Shown here in pieces: positions 13,251-22,530 of a stretch of 64,000 nt of DNA. Made by a program: the position numbers and the translations under genes. The notes under the pieces were generated by a model. It was not told the origin of the DNA, made no database searches, and was given only the letters and a program-made list of their open reading frames with translations. Source of the stretch: Lutjanus erythropterus. Taxonomy: Eukaryota > Chordata > Actinopteri > Lutjaniformes > Lutjanidae. The stretch's first letter is position 1, and each line of letters opens with the position of its first letter. The DNA is taken from positions 36,841,260 to 36,905,259 of the forward strand of contig CM034603.1 of assembly GCA_020091685.1 (NCBI GenBank), in the 5' to 3' direction.

Positions 13251-13985
13251 TTCTTATTTGCATTTAAGTGAGCAAGATTTTTGGCAAGGCACATGTTTAG
13301 CTTTTAATTTTCCTGTTACTCTAAAGGTAACATCTGTTGTAAAATTTGTCAAAAATCAGTTCAGGCAGAAGTTTAAAAGCATGCAACAGTTCTGGTCTTA
13401 TTCTCCTGATGTTATGCAGTTTGTAAGTGATGACAGTGACTAGTTGGATAATGTGGACAATTTTCTTGTGTACTTTTGCACATAGTTGAACGCATGAAAG
13501 AATTTTAATACACATATTCCATGATTGTCTGTCAGTTTGACTGTTTAGATTTTCTAGAATAAAGAAGCAAATTATGAGGATTGTGTTTTGGCAGAGGTGT
13601 GCTTTCTAGTCATCACACTAAAATAGTTACTTGTTAGGGACAGTAAATAAATCAGTGTTTCTGTCAAGGCTGGAAAACAGATCTTTAGGGGTTTTTTTTT
13701 CTACATTGAATGCAGCAGTTTGGAAATTTGGAGGCAGAATCTGAAACATACACAGCACACTTCTTCCTAATGAGCAGGATAGACTGCCAAGTTGTTTTTG
13801 GCAGGTTTAGGCATCAATATACAGACTTAATATTTCAAACAACAAATTATACCGTTCTTGAGTCTTTGCTCCTAATAAGCCTGATTTGTTGTGGTATTGA
13901 AGTCCTCTCCCCCATCGAGCAGACAGATGGTGATATCCGTGAAAAAAAAAAATGCTCCAAACGAACGAGTGAGCCAGGAATCTGC

Positions 13986-13987
<2 letters not shown>

Positions 13988-14029
<42 letters not shown>
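13988..14029. repeat. (GT)n microsatellite
   Basis: GT run of about 42 bases followed by a short CA run near 14041. Open frames across it encode Cys-Val or Thr-His repeats and are not genes. Confidence 0.
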
Positions 14030-14030
<1 letters not shown>

Positions 14031-14154
14031 GAGCCTGCATACACACACAGAGTTATCTACCTGCCCAGTGACTGTTTACTTTCAGCTCTTAATCACATGA
14101 AATTCAATCTTGGAGTCTCTTCATACAAACCTACAGATCCCAGGATTCCACCAC

Positions 14155-14442
14155 TTTAAAGGTCCAGTGTGACTGAATTACAGGGATTTAGTGGCAAAAT
14201 ATGGCAGAAATTGAAAATAATATTCACAAATATATTTTAATTAGTGTAAAATCATCTGAAAATAAGGACTTTTGTGTTTTCAGTACCTTAGAATGAGCTG
14301 TCAACAGGTCATCTCTCTTCCTTTTGCATTTGTAGCCATTGTAGGTTCTCCTGCACTCTTGGAAGGGAAGGGCGAGATGAGGTGTTTCCGATATGCAAGC
14401 TCACTGTAGCTGTGAATATATCCTACACACTGGACCTTTAAA
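14155..14442 (-). mobile_element. MITE family D with perfect 17-bp terminal inverted repeats
   Basis: The left end TTTAAAGGTCCAGTGTG (14155-14171) and the right end CACACTGGACCTTTAAA (14426-14442) are exact reverse complements. The 288-base element carries TTAGAATGAGCTG, TTGTAGGTTCTCCTGC and related words in the orientation opposite to the copies at 34740, 36093 and 60154. It has no coding capacity. It lies about 2 kb upstream of the basp1 coding exon. Confidence 0.
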
Positions 14443-16477
14443 AAAGTACAGTTCTTTGCCGATGATACCACCATAACATGCAGATATACTTTCTATATAA
14501 ATGGACGCTGCTGGTAGTTTTGCCATGATTATTTAGTAAGTTCATTTCACCCAGCCCTTCATGTGGAAATGTTTTTTTTCTTAAACCATATTCTTATGTA
14601 TGCTGCACTCGCATAGATTCAAGAAGACAGCAGATTACAAACTGGATATAATTTTAGTGGATGGTAACATTGGGTGAGGTTGGCAGAGAATACTGGTAAC
14701 AGTAGCGAAGCATTTCTGTTCAGTGTTGAAATATTTTAACTTTTAACTGTCCTCTGCAGTGGAATTTTCAACCAGATGTTACATAGCTCCATTACGCCAG
14801 GCAGAAACATGTGCATTTCTTTGCAAATAATACAACATCACCATAGCAACATGTTTCAATTTACTACATTGAGCACTTAAAATGCTATTGCATGCACAGA
14901 AATCTCAATTCTCATTCGCAACTCATCAGGTACTGACATCGTGTCAGACATAACGGGAAGTATTATGTGAGGCAGTGTGCTACGAACAAATTGTATCTTG
15001 TGCCTACAAATGAACCAAAAAGGTGGGGATGAATATTATTTTGCATGCACACAACAGCATTAGGAGCAGTCGAGGTGGTAAAACGTATTGTTTCTCTGTA
15101 TGACCACTCTGGGGCTCCATAGCTGTCTTAGTAAGAGATATTTTAATTGCACTCAGATTTTTTTTTGCATTCTCAATTAGAAATTTTTGATCTGAGAGGT
15201 GAGAACTAACATATGCGAGTCTCTGTAGTTCGTGATGATGGAATATATGACCACGTTTGAATGTTTTTGGTATTTGCATCTGTAGGCTTCAGGCTTCAGC
15301 ATCTTTGTCAAGATGAACATCACAGATTCCAACTGCTTTTACTGTTTCCTTCAGTTTTTTTTTTCTCTTTAGCATCTGAACTTACATGTCTGTTTCCTCT
15401 CATCATGTTTAAATAAGCTTTTCCTGCTCTGAGAGAGGAAAGTATCATGCTGGGAGGCTCTCTGAGGAGCATGTGGTTCAGTTTGAGAGAACACATCAAA
15501 AATGCAACATGAGAGATGTTTCTCCATAAATGCATAACTACTCCACATCATTTCTGTGTGCATTTCACTGAGCATCATCTTCTTCCCAGCCTTTTCCCTC
15601 ATGAAAGCTCACGCAGACATGTCAGATTCTGCACTTGCTGTCTCATACAGAAAAGTCTGCAAACTGAGAGGTGCTGGTTCAAAAACATTGATTCAGTTTT
15701 TAGCAGTATCTGCTGATTAATTCCATATCTGATATGTTGTGATCCACTAAAGTGAGGCACGATACATGATGCATCCGTTCTTGTTTTATTAAGTTCACCT
15801 TTATCTCCACGATGTATCTGCATGGTTGCATTCAAGGTCTGCCGGTAAACAAATGAGAGATGCAAACTTCATTATAAAATCAAATGTACCTTGTTTAATT
15901 TCATAACATTTGGTGTGTTAGATACTTGAGAAATTGAACATGATAGTGGTTACTATCTTGTTCTTCAAACTGTAACTTCAAACAATAATTATAAATGATT
16001 TAGAATTTCAGCTTTTTTGAACTTCTCCAAAAGTGTAGATTTATATATCTATTACATTGTAAAGCTGCCTGGTTGCTTGTGATGTTTTAAATAAATAAAA
16101 TAAATTGTCCTGTTTATTGTTTCCTCCATAAGTTTATCCAGGTGAACCCAGAATGCTCAGTCACAACATCATTACACTATTCTATACATATGAAAGAAAA
16201 CTAAGACTATACTATACAAAAACTATTCAAAACTTTGCAAATCTCTGCTGGTTGCAGCTAGCAGTTGTGGTGGCATTGCAGTATGTGCTTCACTATCTGT
16301 TGCCTGGTTTTTCCTTTCAGGAGGTTGATTTTACTGGTTCTTGCCCACATTTGGTTCATTATTTGTTTTATTTTTGCAGAATTTGCTTGCTTTATATTGC
16401 ACTCTCCTTGCAATGAATGGACGCTTTAAAGGACGCTTCAATAATACTAAAACTCTTTCTTTTACCTTCTGTTTCAG
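14443..16477 (+). other. Inferred 3' part of basp1 intron 1, no other feature recognised
   Basis: AT-rich non-coding DNA between the MITE at 14155-14442 and the basp1 acceptor. No exon, RNA gene or convincing repeat was recognised. If basp1 has the usual upstream non-coding exon, this stretch is intronic. The position of that exon was not found. CpG-richer patches upstream (about 7190-7400, 9290-9510 and 11840-11990) are possible places, but none has a clear promoter plus donor. Confidence 0.
16453..16477 (+). other. basp1: Splice acceptor of the basp1 coding exon
   Basis: A long pyrimidine tract ending in TTCTGTTTCAG gives a strong 3' splice site, with the exon starting at 16478. An A-rich CTAA-type branch point candidate lies just upstream, near 16447-16450. 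This fits the vertebrate BASP1 layout, in which a non-coding first exon joins one exon carrying the whole reading frame. Two other acceptor-like sites, ending at 16320 and 16379, could give longer 5' UTRs without changing the start codon. Confidence 0.
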
Positions 16478-16493
16478 AGGCCAGAGATCCAAA

Positions 16494-17147
16494 ATGGGAG
16501 GCAAGCTCAGCAAAAAGAAGAAGGGATACAACGTAAACGATGACAAGGCCAAAGACAAGGACGCCAAAGCAGAGGGGGCCTCTGCTGAGGAGAGCGAAGC
16601 ACCGAAAGACAACAAAGACGAGGCCCCGGCTGCCACTGATGCTAAGGAGGTAGCAAACGACACGGCGGCAAAGGAGGCACCGGCAGCAGATGCTGCAGCT
16701 CCTAAAGAGGAGGAGAAGAACGCAGCTCCTGCTGCAAAGGAGCCCGAGAAACCTGCTGCCAACGCCGAGCCGAAAACAGAGGCACCCAAGAGCGCAGAGC
16801 CCGCCAAGGCTGAGGAGAAACCAGCTGCTCCCGCCCCGGCTAAAGAGGCAGCCCCTGCCGCCAAGGAGCCTGAGGCTAAGGCGGCGGCGCCTGCCCCGGC
16901 GGCTGAGAGTAAAGATGAGGCCGACGCCAAAAAGACTGAGGCCCCCGCGGCACCAGCAGCCAAAGCCGAGGCGGCCCCCGCTGCCTCCCCTGACCCCAAG
17001 CCCACAGAGGCGGCGGCGGCGGCTCCTGCACCAGCAAAGGAGGCCGCCGCAGCCCCTAGTTCAACACCAGCCGCCGAGCCTCCCGCCAAGGAGGCGAACG
17101 CCACAGAGGCACCAAGCAAGGATCAAACCGTAGCAGTTCAAGATTAA
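16494..17147 (+). CDS. basp1: Brain acid soluble protein 1 (BASP1 / NAP-22 / CAP-23)
   Basis: BASP1 is a myristoylated, intrinsically disordered protein on the inner face of the plasma membrane in neuronal growth cones. There it binds acidic phospholipids and calmodulin and works with GAP-43 and MARCKS in actin control; a nuclear corepressor role with WT1 is also known. The 217-residue product starts MGGKLSKKKKGYNVNDD, the diagnostic BASP1 N-terminus: Gly2 for myristoylation, Ser6 as the known PKC site, and the basic Lys cluster at residues 4-10 as effector region. Residues 18-206 are Ala/Pro/Lys/Glu-rich with no Cys, Trp or His. A KKTEAPAAPAA motif (146-156) and the ending SKDQTVAVQD also match the family, and the length is close to mammalian BASP1 (about 227). 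The start is fixed by homology, a strong context (A at -3, G at +4) and an acceptor 16 bases upstream. An in-frame ATG at 16413 lies in the predicted intron. A single coding exon is normal for this gene. Confidence 0.
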   Translation: MGGKLSKKKKGYNVNDDKAKDKDAKAEGASAEESEAPKDNKDEAPAATDAKEVANDTAAKEAPAADAAAPKEEEKNAAPAAKEPEKPAANAEPKTEAPKSAEPAKAEEKPAAPAPAKEAAPAAKEPEAKAAAPAPAAESKDEADAKKTEAPAAPAAKAEAAPAASPDPKPTEAAAAAPAPAKEAAAAPSSTPAAEPPAKEANATEAPSKDQTVAVQD

Positions 17148-18354
17148 TGGACAGCTTCTTTTCGGAAATGAAAAAATAAAGTACCTAACTCAACGACGAT
17201 GAAGATTAAAAAAATGAAAATGAAATTAACTAGCCCACCCATATTATGATAATAACAATAATAATAATAATTGTAATGATGATGATTTGTTGAATGAGGA
17301 GGACTGGAGCAACCACCTGGAGAAGTTTCCCGCCGCTGCAGATGATTATTGCTATTATTATTGTTATGTTTTATTTTATTTTTTTCTGCTGTAGTATTTG
17401 AACTTTGATACGAGTCTGTGTCGGCCATACGCCTCGCCATCCCACCTCCATCATCCTTCTCCCTCATCCGGTCAAGAGGTTTAATCCATCTCAGCCCGCA
17501 GAAGGCCTGCGCTCATGCATTCACCCGCACCCTCGGCTCTGTGGACGACACAATATCAAAATTTGGGGAAAAGGGACCGAGGGAAGGACAGGGGAGGGTT
17601 TAAGAAATCACTTTACCAGCTGGACGTCCACTGAATCTGTCCACTCTTCAGCTCTCCCCCTTTCCACTCATCCTCCTCGTCAGAGAGTCATGTTCTCGGC
17701 TTTGGCCTGGTACCTGCAAATTTTCGGAGCCGTGGAACTTTTTTTTTTTTAACCCACCCTCCTCCCGGCTCTTTGGTATTGTTGGGTCATGTTTCTTTCT
17801 CTGAACGGCAAAAACTGAGAAGGGCCCTTAAAGGGAGTTTAAATTTATTGTGAGGACTGAGAAGGTTCAGGCTTTGTAAGACATTTCGGAGGTTGAGAAA
17901 GGCTGACTTTGCAGAGCAAAACATTCTTAGACGTATAAAAACAGTCGTAGGAATTTTTCAGATAAACTTCTAGATTTTGTACTGAAACCCTTAGGTATAT
18001 TGTAAGTGAACTAAGTGGTTTTTTAACGTTTGTAATACACTTATAAAATCTGCAAAGCCTCGCTGAGAAGATCTCCACAGTGTTCTTAGAAAGTCTGATG
18101 GAAATCTCTGATCCTCTGAAAAAAATCTGATGACAAATTTAAACAGATTTTTACTTTTTTGAGAGACATATCTACTGCTGACCTGGGCGAAATGGGCTTC
18201 ACAATCACGTCCTAGAGTTTGATCTTGCTCAAATGACCATGTTGGTGATGTTTTCTGCATCATCAGGAGAATTTAGATAGCATTAGCTCCCACCAAAAGA
18301 TAGATGAAAATTGGTCTAATGCTCTTTTCTGCAATTGTATTCATTTTCTGGACT
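17148..18354 (+). other. basp1: Probable basp1 3' UTR and proximal downstream flank
   Basis: The sequence after the basp1 stop codon is non-coding and partly AT-rich, with AAT/AAC runs near 17250-17280. An AATAAA hexamer occurs only 28 bases after the stop (17175-17180), which is too close for the only poly(A) site of a BASP1 gene as usually organised. Further hexamers lie at 18777 and 18850. Where the transcript ends cannot be settled from sequence alone. Confidence 0.
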
Positions 18355-18545
18355 GAAAGAAGAACTCAAATCCTTCCGCCACTTAAGTAAATGTGGCATA
18401 CCACCAAGTAGACAAACTTACTGTAGATATACTGTAAGGAAAAGTCTTATATTCTACTTAAGTCAGGGATTAGCAGCAAAATATACTTAAGAAGCAAAAA
18501 TTACTTGTGTCAGTCCAGACCTTTTAATTCGTCAACTCCACCCTG
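18355..18545. repeat. Degenerate fragment of the same hAT-type family
   Basis: The block contains AGAACTCAAATCCTTCCGCC, ACTTAAGTAAATG, GATTAGCAGCAAAATATACT and similar phrases matching the 5' part of the widespread teleost hAT MITE also seen at 19209. It lacks recognisable ends, so it is a truncated older copy. Confidence 0.
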
Positions 18546-19208
18546 ACTTTGTGACATGAAACAGCGGTTTCTCTGTTGAAAAAGCGATCGATATAATGTG
18601 CACCGCAGGTGAGACTTACTCTGTTGTCAAGCTTTGTCAACTTGATGTTAGATTAAGTCAGTTACATCAGTCTCTAGTGATTGTTAGGGAAAATCAAATC
18701 CGTCCCTCCCACGTGGAAATTGGTTAGAAAGGAGGCAAAGTCAGACTAAAGACAGAAATTATAGAAATAGAATAATAATAAAAAATGTGGCAAAATAATT
18801 TTTATTTAACATTTATCAACTTGTAGACATATTTAAAATTGGCATATACAATAAAAGCTTCATATAATTACAGCAGGAACATTAGAAAAGAAAAAGTAAA
18901 GTCTGTTGCGTGGAGCAAACCTCACCAGTTTGGTGTCTAAGCAGGTCAAAACACCCCAGACGAGGTCATGTACAGCTGCTGGACGTTCCAGATCTGTTTT
19001 TTTATTCCAGCGTTTGGGTCCGAGTCACTCCATGACTAGCAGAACGATCCCATCGAGACTCCACCATGTTCCAACCGCACGCCGCGCTATCACTATGGGA
19101 TGGAAAAGCCTTGCACATGAAAAGGGAGCTTCTGATTTCATCATTTTCCCTCCTCATGCATTTTCCTTTACTTTTCAGAAATATATATTGCGTATATGTA
19201 CATGTATG

Positions 19209-20399
19209 CAGCGATGGAAGAAAAAAGTACTGACGTCTTATACTCAAGTATAAATATTACTGTGGAAAAATACCGCATGGCAGCAAAGTCATATTATCTG
19301 AGGTAAAAGTACTGATAGTGGAGAAGAAAGTTTTGTATCTCTAGTTTTTGGGATTGTCTTGCTATAGGATCTGTGTAAAGGAAGGAAGGAAAGAAGGAAG
19401 GAAGGTATTAGCAGTAAAAAGTACTTTAGCATCCAACGTTTAAGTACCAATAAGAAGAAAGTTTGTATCTTGAGTCTTTGATTGTCACTAGATTGTGATG
19501 CTTAAGGATCAGAAGGAAGGAAGGAAGGAAGGAAGGAAGGAAGGAAGGAAGAAAGGAAGAAAGGAAGGAGGGAAGGAAGGACCACTAAAAAACTACTTAA
19601 GCATCATACGTTTAAGTACTAATAGTGAAGAAGAAACTTTATTTCTTCTTTTGGAGATAGTTTTGCCTTAGGATCAGCAGAACAAAGGAAGGAGGGAAGG
19701 AAGGAAGGAAGGAGCACTAAAATACTTAATCATCTTACGTTTAAGTACTAATAGTGAGGAAGAAATGTAGATCTAGTTTTTGGAAGTGTTTAGGATCTGC
19801 AGAAAGAAAGAAGGAAGGATGGAAGGAAGGAAGGAATTAGCAGCACTTAAGCATCCAACGTGTGAGTAGAAATAGTGAAGAAGAAAGTTTGTATCTCTAG
19901 TTTTAGGGATTGCCATACTTAAGGATCAGTAGGAAGGAAGGGGGAAGAGAGGAAGGAAGGAAGGAAGGAAGGAGATAACTACTTAAACATCCCATGTTTC
20001 AGTACTAATAGTTAAGAAGAAACTTTGTATTTCTAGTTTTTGGGAGTGTCTTACTTCAGGATCAGCGGAAAGAAGGGAAGGAAGCAAGCAAGGAAGGAAA
20101 GAAAGGTTCAGTGACAGTATGAAAGAAAAAACAGAGATACAGAAACAAGTAAAGAGGGGATGAAGACAGAATGAAGCACGGTAAGAAGTATACAAGAAAG
20201 GAAAAGGATAAGGAAAGAGTGAAGGACAAGAGTGGTAAAGAGAGGACAGTAAATATTATAAATAAATACCATAAATTTTCCCTCTTGGACTAAATACTTG
20301 AATGTAGAAATTAGAAACCGTCAAGTAAGATACCAGCACCCCAAAATTGTACCTAACTTCAGTGCTTGAGTAAATGTACTTTTGTAATTTCCACCTTTG
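19209..20399 (+). mobile_element. Non-autonomous hAT-type element with 8-bp target duplication and internal tandem expansion
   Basis: The left end reads CAGCGATGGAAG and the right end, reverse-complemented, reads CAAAGGTGGAAA. Both then continue into AGTAC and ACTCAAG motifs typical of a common teleost hAT MITE. The flanks are CATGTATG (19201-19208) and CATTTATG (20400-20407), matching at 7 of 8 bases, the duplication length expected for hAT. The interior holds about six diverged tandem units of roughly 122-165 bases, each with a GGATC core (near 19378, 19506, 19671, 19793, 19923 and 20059) followed by a GGAA microsatellite. There is no transposase frame. Confidence 0.
19290..20110. repeat. 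Compound minisatellite with (GGAA)n blocks
   Basis: About six units repeat in direct orientation. Each carries a TTTAAGTACTAATAGTGAAG-like block, a TTTTTGGGA-like block, AGGATCAG and then an AAGG/GGAA tract. The spacing between AGGATC cores is 129, 165, 122, 130 and 136 bases. The array lies wholly inside the hAT-type element. Confidence 0.
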
Positions 20400-20820
20400 C
20401 ATTTATGTAGGTATATATATGTATATATTTCCTCACGTCAGCCATCCATTTGCCAGCTTTTCAGTTTCATCCGACTGACACGTGACGTTTTCCTCCCAGC
20501 ACTTGTCAAACCGTAGCAGAAACAAACACTCGAGGAGCGTCGTGTGTCACTCGGCGTGTCGGTTTTTCTTCCTCTCTTGACTCAGTAAATTGCATGTCCG
20601 TGGTTGGGTGAACCTGTAGTCCTGTCTTTTTGGTCAAGTGGAAAAAAAAAAAAAAATTAATTTCTCAGTCTGCATCCATGGCAACTACAGTTGATATTTT
20701 CATCCCATGTCTCACCACTGCTATTTCCACACCACACCGTTCATTCAAAAACAAACAAAAAGATGATATGGAAATTGATGCATTCAAAATTATATGTACT
20801 TGTATAAATGGTGCAACAGT

Positions 20821-20826
20821 AATAAA
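20821..20826 (+). terminator. Candidate distal poly(A) signal for basp1
   Basis: An AATAAA hexamer lies at the end of a roughly 400-base non-repetitive, AT-rich block (20440-20845) with the look of a 3' UTR terminus. If used, the basp1 3' UTR would be about 3.7 kb and would contain the hAT-type insertion at 19209-20399. This is inference from position and composition only; the hexamer is common by chance in DNA this AT-rich. Confidence 0.
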
Positions 20827-21639
20827 ATGTAAGAAATTGACTGAAACTTGAGATTTTGTGCACGTCAACTTTTTTCATGCACTCACAGTCAACAAATATA
20901 TATTTTTGATTCAAAGGATTAGGTTTCATTTTATATTACTGGCAATAAATTCAATAAAAAGACTAGACCCCCCTAACAAATGATCTCTCAAATAATAATA
21001 ATAATATTTGAAAGAAGGCAACTCCACTTATTCTATTCTATTCTGGTAAGACGTATGAACCACATACGTCACTTTTTTCTGGTGAACGCAGGCATCATTT
21101 AAGAGCCAGGCCAGTCAGTACGTGTACATTCTGTGCAAAGACTAGTTCATGACATCATAAATTATGTGTTGTCCCTATCATGACACAGGTGCTTTTCAAA
21201 TGGAGTGTGGTGCAGAATATTTTAATTAATTGACATAAAAAGCACAAACTGCGATTACACTACAAATCTTTAAAAACAACTCACAAAAAGATAAGGCTTA
21301 GTAATTTCCTCAATTACTCAAATAGTAGGAATTAGTGCGTTTGTTGGGGACTATTTTCATCAGTGGAATTAATCCATATTTGGTGTTCCAGTGAATATTT
21401 AAGACAGCAGGACAGTGTGTGTGGGATTGAGTCTGACATAGTGTGTTTGTTCATGGTAATGAAGGAATGTATCAGCCAGTGCAACACTGTGGCTCACTGA
21501 TGTGTTTTTAATAGTTTCTGGACAAAATGGAGCAAAGAGGATACATCAGGCTGTGATACGTTCAGTGCTGGTTTTGGTCTTTTTGTATTTTGTTGAACAT
21601 CAACAGACTTATACGACCGTCATATCAAAAGGTTGCACG

Positions 21640-22530
21640 ATATTCATCCATCCATCAGCTATATCCACTTATCCTTTGAAGAGCTGCGGGGGGGCTGGAG
21701 CTGAGAGGCGGGGTACATCCTGGACAGGATGGCCAGTCAGTCAGATTCATGCTCACATTCACACCTACACACAATTTAGAGTTCTCCAGACAGCAACTGT
21801 CCAATTATAGCTTAGCAACCGTAACTAGAGGTGTTTCTCCACATGTTGAAGGAGTGCAGGAGGCTCTGAGAGGAGCGACTATCGGACGGTGGTGTCTTTT
21901 TTTATTGTCTCTAAAAACCATGAAACACAAGAGCACACGTATAGTGAATGGATCTGCTCTAAGCTGCAAATATTAGCATTTCCAGATAACTAATACTAGC
22001 TTACTAGCTGCAGTAACTTTACCTCCAGACAAACTTGTTGGATCCCACTGCATCTGCATTTGTTCTGTGGGGGTTTGAGGAAGAGGATGTGAGCCGATGC
22101 AGAATCAAAGTGGGTCGACGATGATGCATCTCTCTCTGGCTCGCTGTCTCGGGTCTAAACTGAGTTAGCTTAGCTCTTATGGAGCCGGAGACTTCTCAGC
22201 TGACTCAAGTCAAGTTAGCATTAGCTCACATCAGCCAGCTATACTTATGAAATCAGCTTGTGAGTCATCAGTTTAGGCAACAGAATCCACCGTCATCAGC
22301 TAGAAATGAGAATCTGCTTTTGTTTACTTCTCTAAAGAATCACAGACCTCGTGTTTCAACAATTGCTCTCAATTTCGATGTTAAAGCTGCCACCGTGATG
22401 ACCGTAAACTGCAGTGCAAGAATGGAAAGTAGCAACAGTAACTAAGGAGGGTGGGGCTTAGCGAAGGGTTAATTAACCTACCCTGCATGTCTTTAGACTG
22501 TGGGGTGACCTCTGCACCACCATGCAGGGC
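21640..22530. repeat. Teleost repeat split by a later insertion
   Basis: The left part (21640-21807) carries ATCCATCCATCAGCTATATC, CTTATCC, GCGGGGTACATCCTGGACAG and CACAATTTAGAGT. The right part (22471-22530) resumes with TTAACCTACCCTGCATGTCT and TTAGACTGTGGGGTGACC. In intact copies of this common fish repeat these segments are adjacent, so 21808-22470 was inserted between them. Confidence 0.
21808..22470. mobile_element. Inserted element inside the repeat at 21640-22530
   Basis: A 663-base segment flanked by AATTA on both sides (21803-21807 and 22471-22475), consistent with a 5-bp target duplication. Its interior has CTAAAAACCATGAAACACAA, TGGATCTGCTCTAAGCTGC, AACTAATACTAGCTTACTAG and an end GGAGGGTGGGGCTTAGCG, known to me from a dispersed teleost element. 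No transposase frame and no clear terminal inverted repeat are visible. Confidence 0.

Noticed and set aside
16341-16493. Upstream in-frame extension of basp1 (a TTG-started frame, with an in-frame ATG at 16413)
   Set aside because: It crosses the predicted splice acceptor at 16476-16477, and BASP1 proteins begin with the myristoylation motif MGGK encoded at 16494.
16331-17119. 262-residue minus-strand frame rich in Ala, Gly and Ser
   Set aside because: It is the antisense of the basp1 coding exon. Its length follows from the GC-rich, low-complexity codons of basp1, and it has no family resemblance.
16690-17133. 147-residue Arg/Pro-rich + strand frame
   Set aside because: A shifted frame of the basp1 exon; a composition artefact.
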